5,436 bases of DNA from an uncultured Eubacteriales bacterium (GTDB lineage: Bacteria > Bacillota > Clostridia > Oscillospirales > CAG-272): the NCBI GenBank assembly GCA_900556615.1, contig USPP01000137.1:1-5436 (forward strand), read 5' to 3'. The notes under the pieces were generated by a model that had not been told where the DNA came from, made no database searches, and saw only the letters and a program-made list of their open reading frames with translations. Made by a program: the position numbers and the translations under genes. Position 1 is the first letter of the stretch; each line of letters begins with the position of its first letter. Below are positions 4,430 through 5,436 of the stretch, in pieces.

Positions 4430-5344
4430 TCAGTCTGGAATAACTCCTTTAAAGGTGATTTCGATTTCTACCCACTCGTCTATGTCTGTCTGAATAGAAG
4501 AAGAAAATTCTAAGTTTTCCCATACTTTCACCTCTACACTATTGCCGCTGGCATCTTCGGCATAAAAATCGTACAACGGGACATAGTACCAAACATAGTT
4601 TCCCTCTTTCCCCTCCGGATGTTCTTCTACATTCAAAGAGTATCCATTCCCTTTCAATAATTCAACATAATTTTTAGCTACGGTTATACGTTCCTCCTTG
4701 CTGCAACCCAAAACAGGCTTCAGTGTATGCACTATCACTTTCTTTTTATCGTTATCAAAAATATTCCAGGCGCCTTCCGGGAGCTCCGGCAAATTATAGC
4801 CGTTCAAGTTTCTCGCTCTGACTGTAACAGTTAAAGTACCAGTGTCTTCCAGTCCCTGCTCAGCGCGTCTTTCTAATTCGGTAAAACTGATGATGGATTC
4901 TGTTCCGGTATACTGAAACTTATATTTGATTTCATAAGCTAAATTATCAGCCTCAATTTCACTGCCCATAGAGTAACTCTGAATGCAGAACCCTTTTTCT
5001 ACCAGCCTATCCTTGTAATCCAGTACATCCCGATAAGAAATGTTTTCGATAGTGTATGTCTCATAATCTGCTCCGCTGTCTGAAAGGATAAAGTTTTCAG
5101 GTTTAATGTCTTCGGCTATAATAAGTTTCTCAGCTTCTGTCGTCTCGTCGCCGTTGCCAGAAGGATCGGTATCGCCTTGTGATCCCTCTGGTGCCAAGGT
5201 TTCGGAAATATCAGGGATTTCAGTCTCTGTAACATCTCCATCTCCCGTATTATCAGAAACATTCGACCTTTTAGTGCTGTTCCCGCAAGCAGCAAGTGAC
5301 ATCACCATAATCAGAGTAAAGATTAGTGCTAAAATTCGTTTCAT
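4430..5344 (-). CDS. Putative lipoprotein with two similar C-terminal modules
   Basis: A 304-residue secreted, lipid-anchored protein of unknown function. Residues 1-19 form a lipoprotein signal peptide (MKRILALIFTLIMVMS) and the lipobox LAAC puts the modified cysteine at C20. Residues 21-72 are an acidic, low-complexity linker rich in Asp, Glu, Gly, Ser and Thr. The rest looks like two alpha-beta modules of similar plan. Each has a short helix of the form Y-x-x-x-L-x-x-x-G-[FY] (YKDRLVEKGF at 110-119, YVELLKGNGY at 226-235), then beta-rich sequence ending LTVTV at 171-175 or VEIEITF at 292-298. Such modules are common in Firmicutes surface lipoproteins. No enzyme motif is visible; only C120 and C214 are free cysteines. 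AGGAGGA lies 6 nt before the ATG complementary to 5342-5344. No promoter is clear in the short gap to the upstream hairpin, so transcription may come from beyond the right edge. Confidence 0.85.
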   Translation of the reverse strand: MKRILALIFTLIMVMSLAACGNSTKRSNVSDNTGDGDVTETEIPDISETLAPEGSQGDTDPSGNGDETTEAEKLIIAEDIKPENFILSDSGADYETYTIENISYRDVLDYKDRLVEKGFCIQSYSMGSEIEADNLAYEIKYKFQYTGTESIISFTELERRAEQGLEDTGTLTVTVRARNLNGYNLPELPEGAWNIFDNDKKKVIVHTLKPVLGCSKEERITVAKNYVELLKGNGYSLNVEEHPEGKEGNYVWYYVPLYDFYAEDASGNSVEVKVWENLEFSSSIQTDIDEWVEIEITFKGVIPD

Positions 5345-5370
5345 TTTGTGTCCTCCTAATGTTTATAATT

Positions 5371-5424
5371 AAAAAGTGCGACTACCGAAGCAGCCGCACA
5401 AAAAACGCAAACTCCGATAGTCGC
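5371..5424 (-). terminator. Terminator- or attenuator-like hairpin upstream of the lipoprotein gene
   Basis: On the minus strand a 13-bp stem with two G-U pairs (GCGACTATCGGAG with CTTCGGTAGTCGC) encloses a 21-nt loop and is followed by ACTTTTTAATT. It ends about 27 bp before the lipoprotein start. It may terminate a gene to the right of the window, or act as a leader attenuator of the lipoprotein gene. The unusually long loop slightly favours a regulated structure. Confidence 0.6.
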
Positions 5425-5436
5425 CAAACCAACTCT

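Noticed and set aside
1..5436. CRISPR array, tRNA/rRNA, phage, toxin-antitoxin or defence system
   Set aside because: No regularly spaced short repeats, cloverleaf-type sequence, or diagnostic protein motifs were seen on either strand.

Overview
The window looks like chromosome from a low- to mid-GC, spore-forming anaerobic Clostridia member, probably a gut Oscillospiraceae/Ruminococcaceae-type organism. The grounds are a CotF-type spore coat protein, AGGAGG-type ribosome binding sites, a Firmicutes-style lipoprotein signal, a D-lactate dehydrogenase, and a membrane-anchored M23 peptidase of a type I associate with gut Clostridia. Genus-level placement is inference.

Layout, left to right. 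(1) On the minus strand, 1-275 is the N-terminal part of a D-lactate/2-hydroxyacid dehydrogenase that runs off the left edge. (2) Its upstream region holds an inverted repeat (314-332) and a 167-bp MITE-like repeat with terminal inverted repeats (copy A, 341-507). (3) A Cys-rich CotF-like ferritin-fold gene (660-1112, minus) has its own terminator. It is divergent from an M23 peptidase gene (1273-2268, plus). The shared 160-bp intergenic region carries two outward promoter candidates, each with a GAATATA -35-like box. (4) A clear vegetative promoter (TTGACA, 17 bp, TATATT) drives a DUF4432 aldose-epimerase-like gene (2429-3394) and a closely linked four-TM membrane protein gene (3400-3831). 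Its leader has a 14-bp palindrome and a hairpin set between Shine-Dalgarno and start codon. (5) A second, inverted copy of the MITE-like repeat (copy B, 3861-4039) follows and appears to supply this operon's terminator. (6) About 390 bp without a convincing gene (4040-4429) contain two strong hairpins. (7) A lipoprotein gene on the minus strand (4430-5344) is preceded by a terminator-like hairpin at the right edge.

The CotF-like protein and the M23 peptidase plausibly both serve sporulation (coat and cell-wall remodelling). The DUF4432/membrane-protein pair looks like a small sugar-related operon. The dehydrogenase and lipoprotein genes look unrelated. I see no phage, CRISPR, toxin-antitoxin or defence system. 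The most unusual structure is the pair of related, inverted MITE-like elements bracketing 508-3860, together with the regulatory architecture ahead of the DUF4432 gene.
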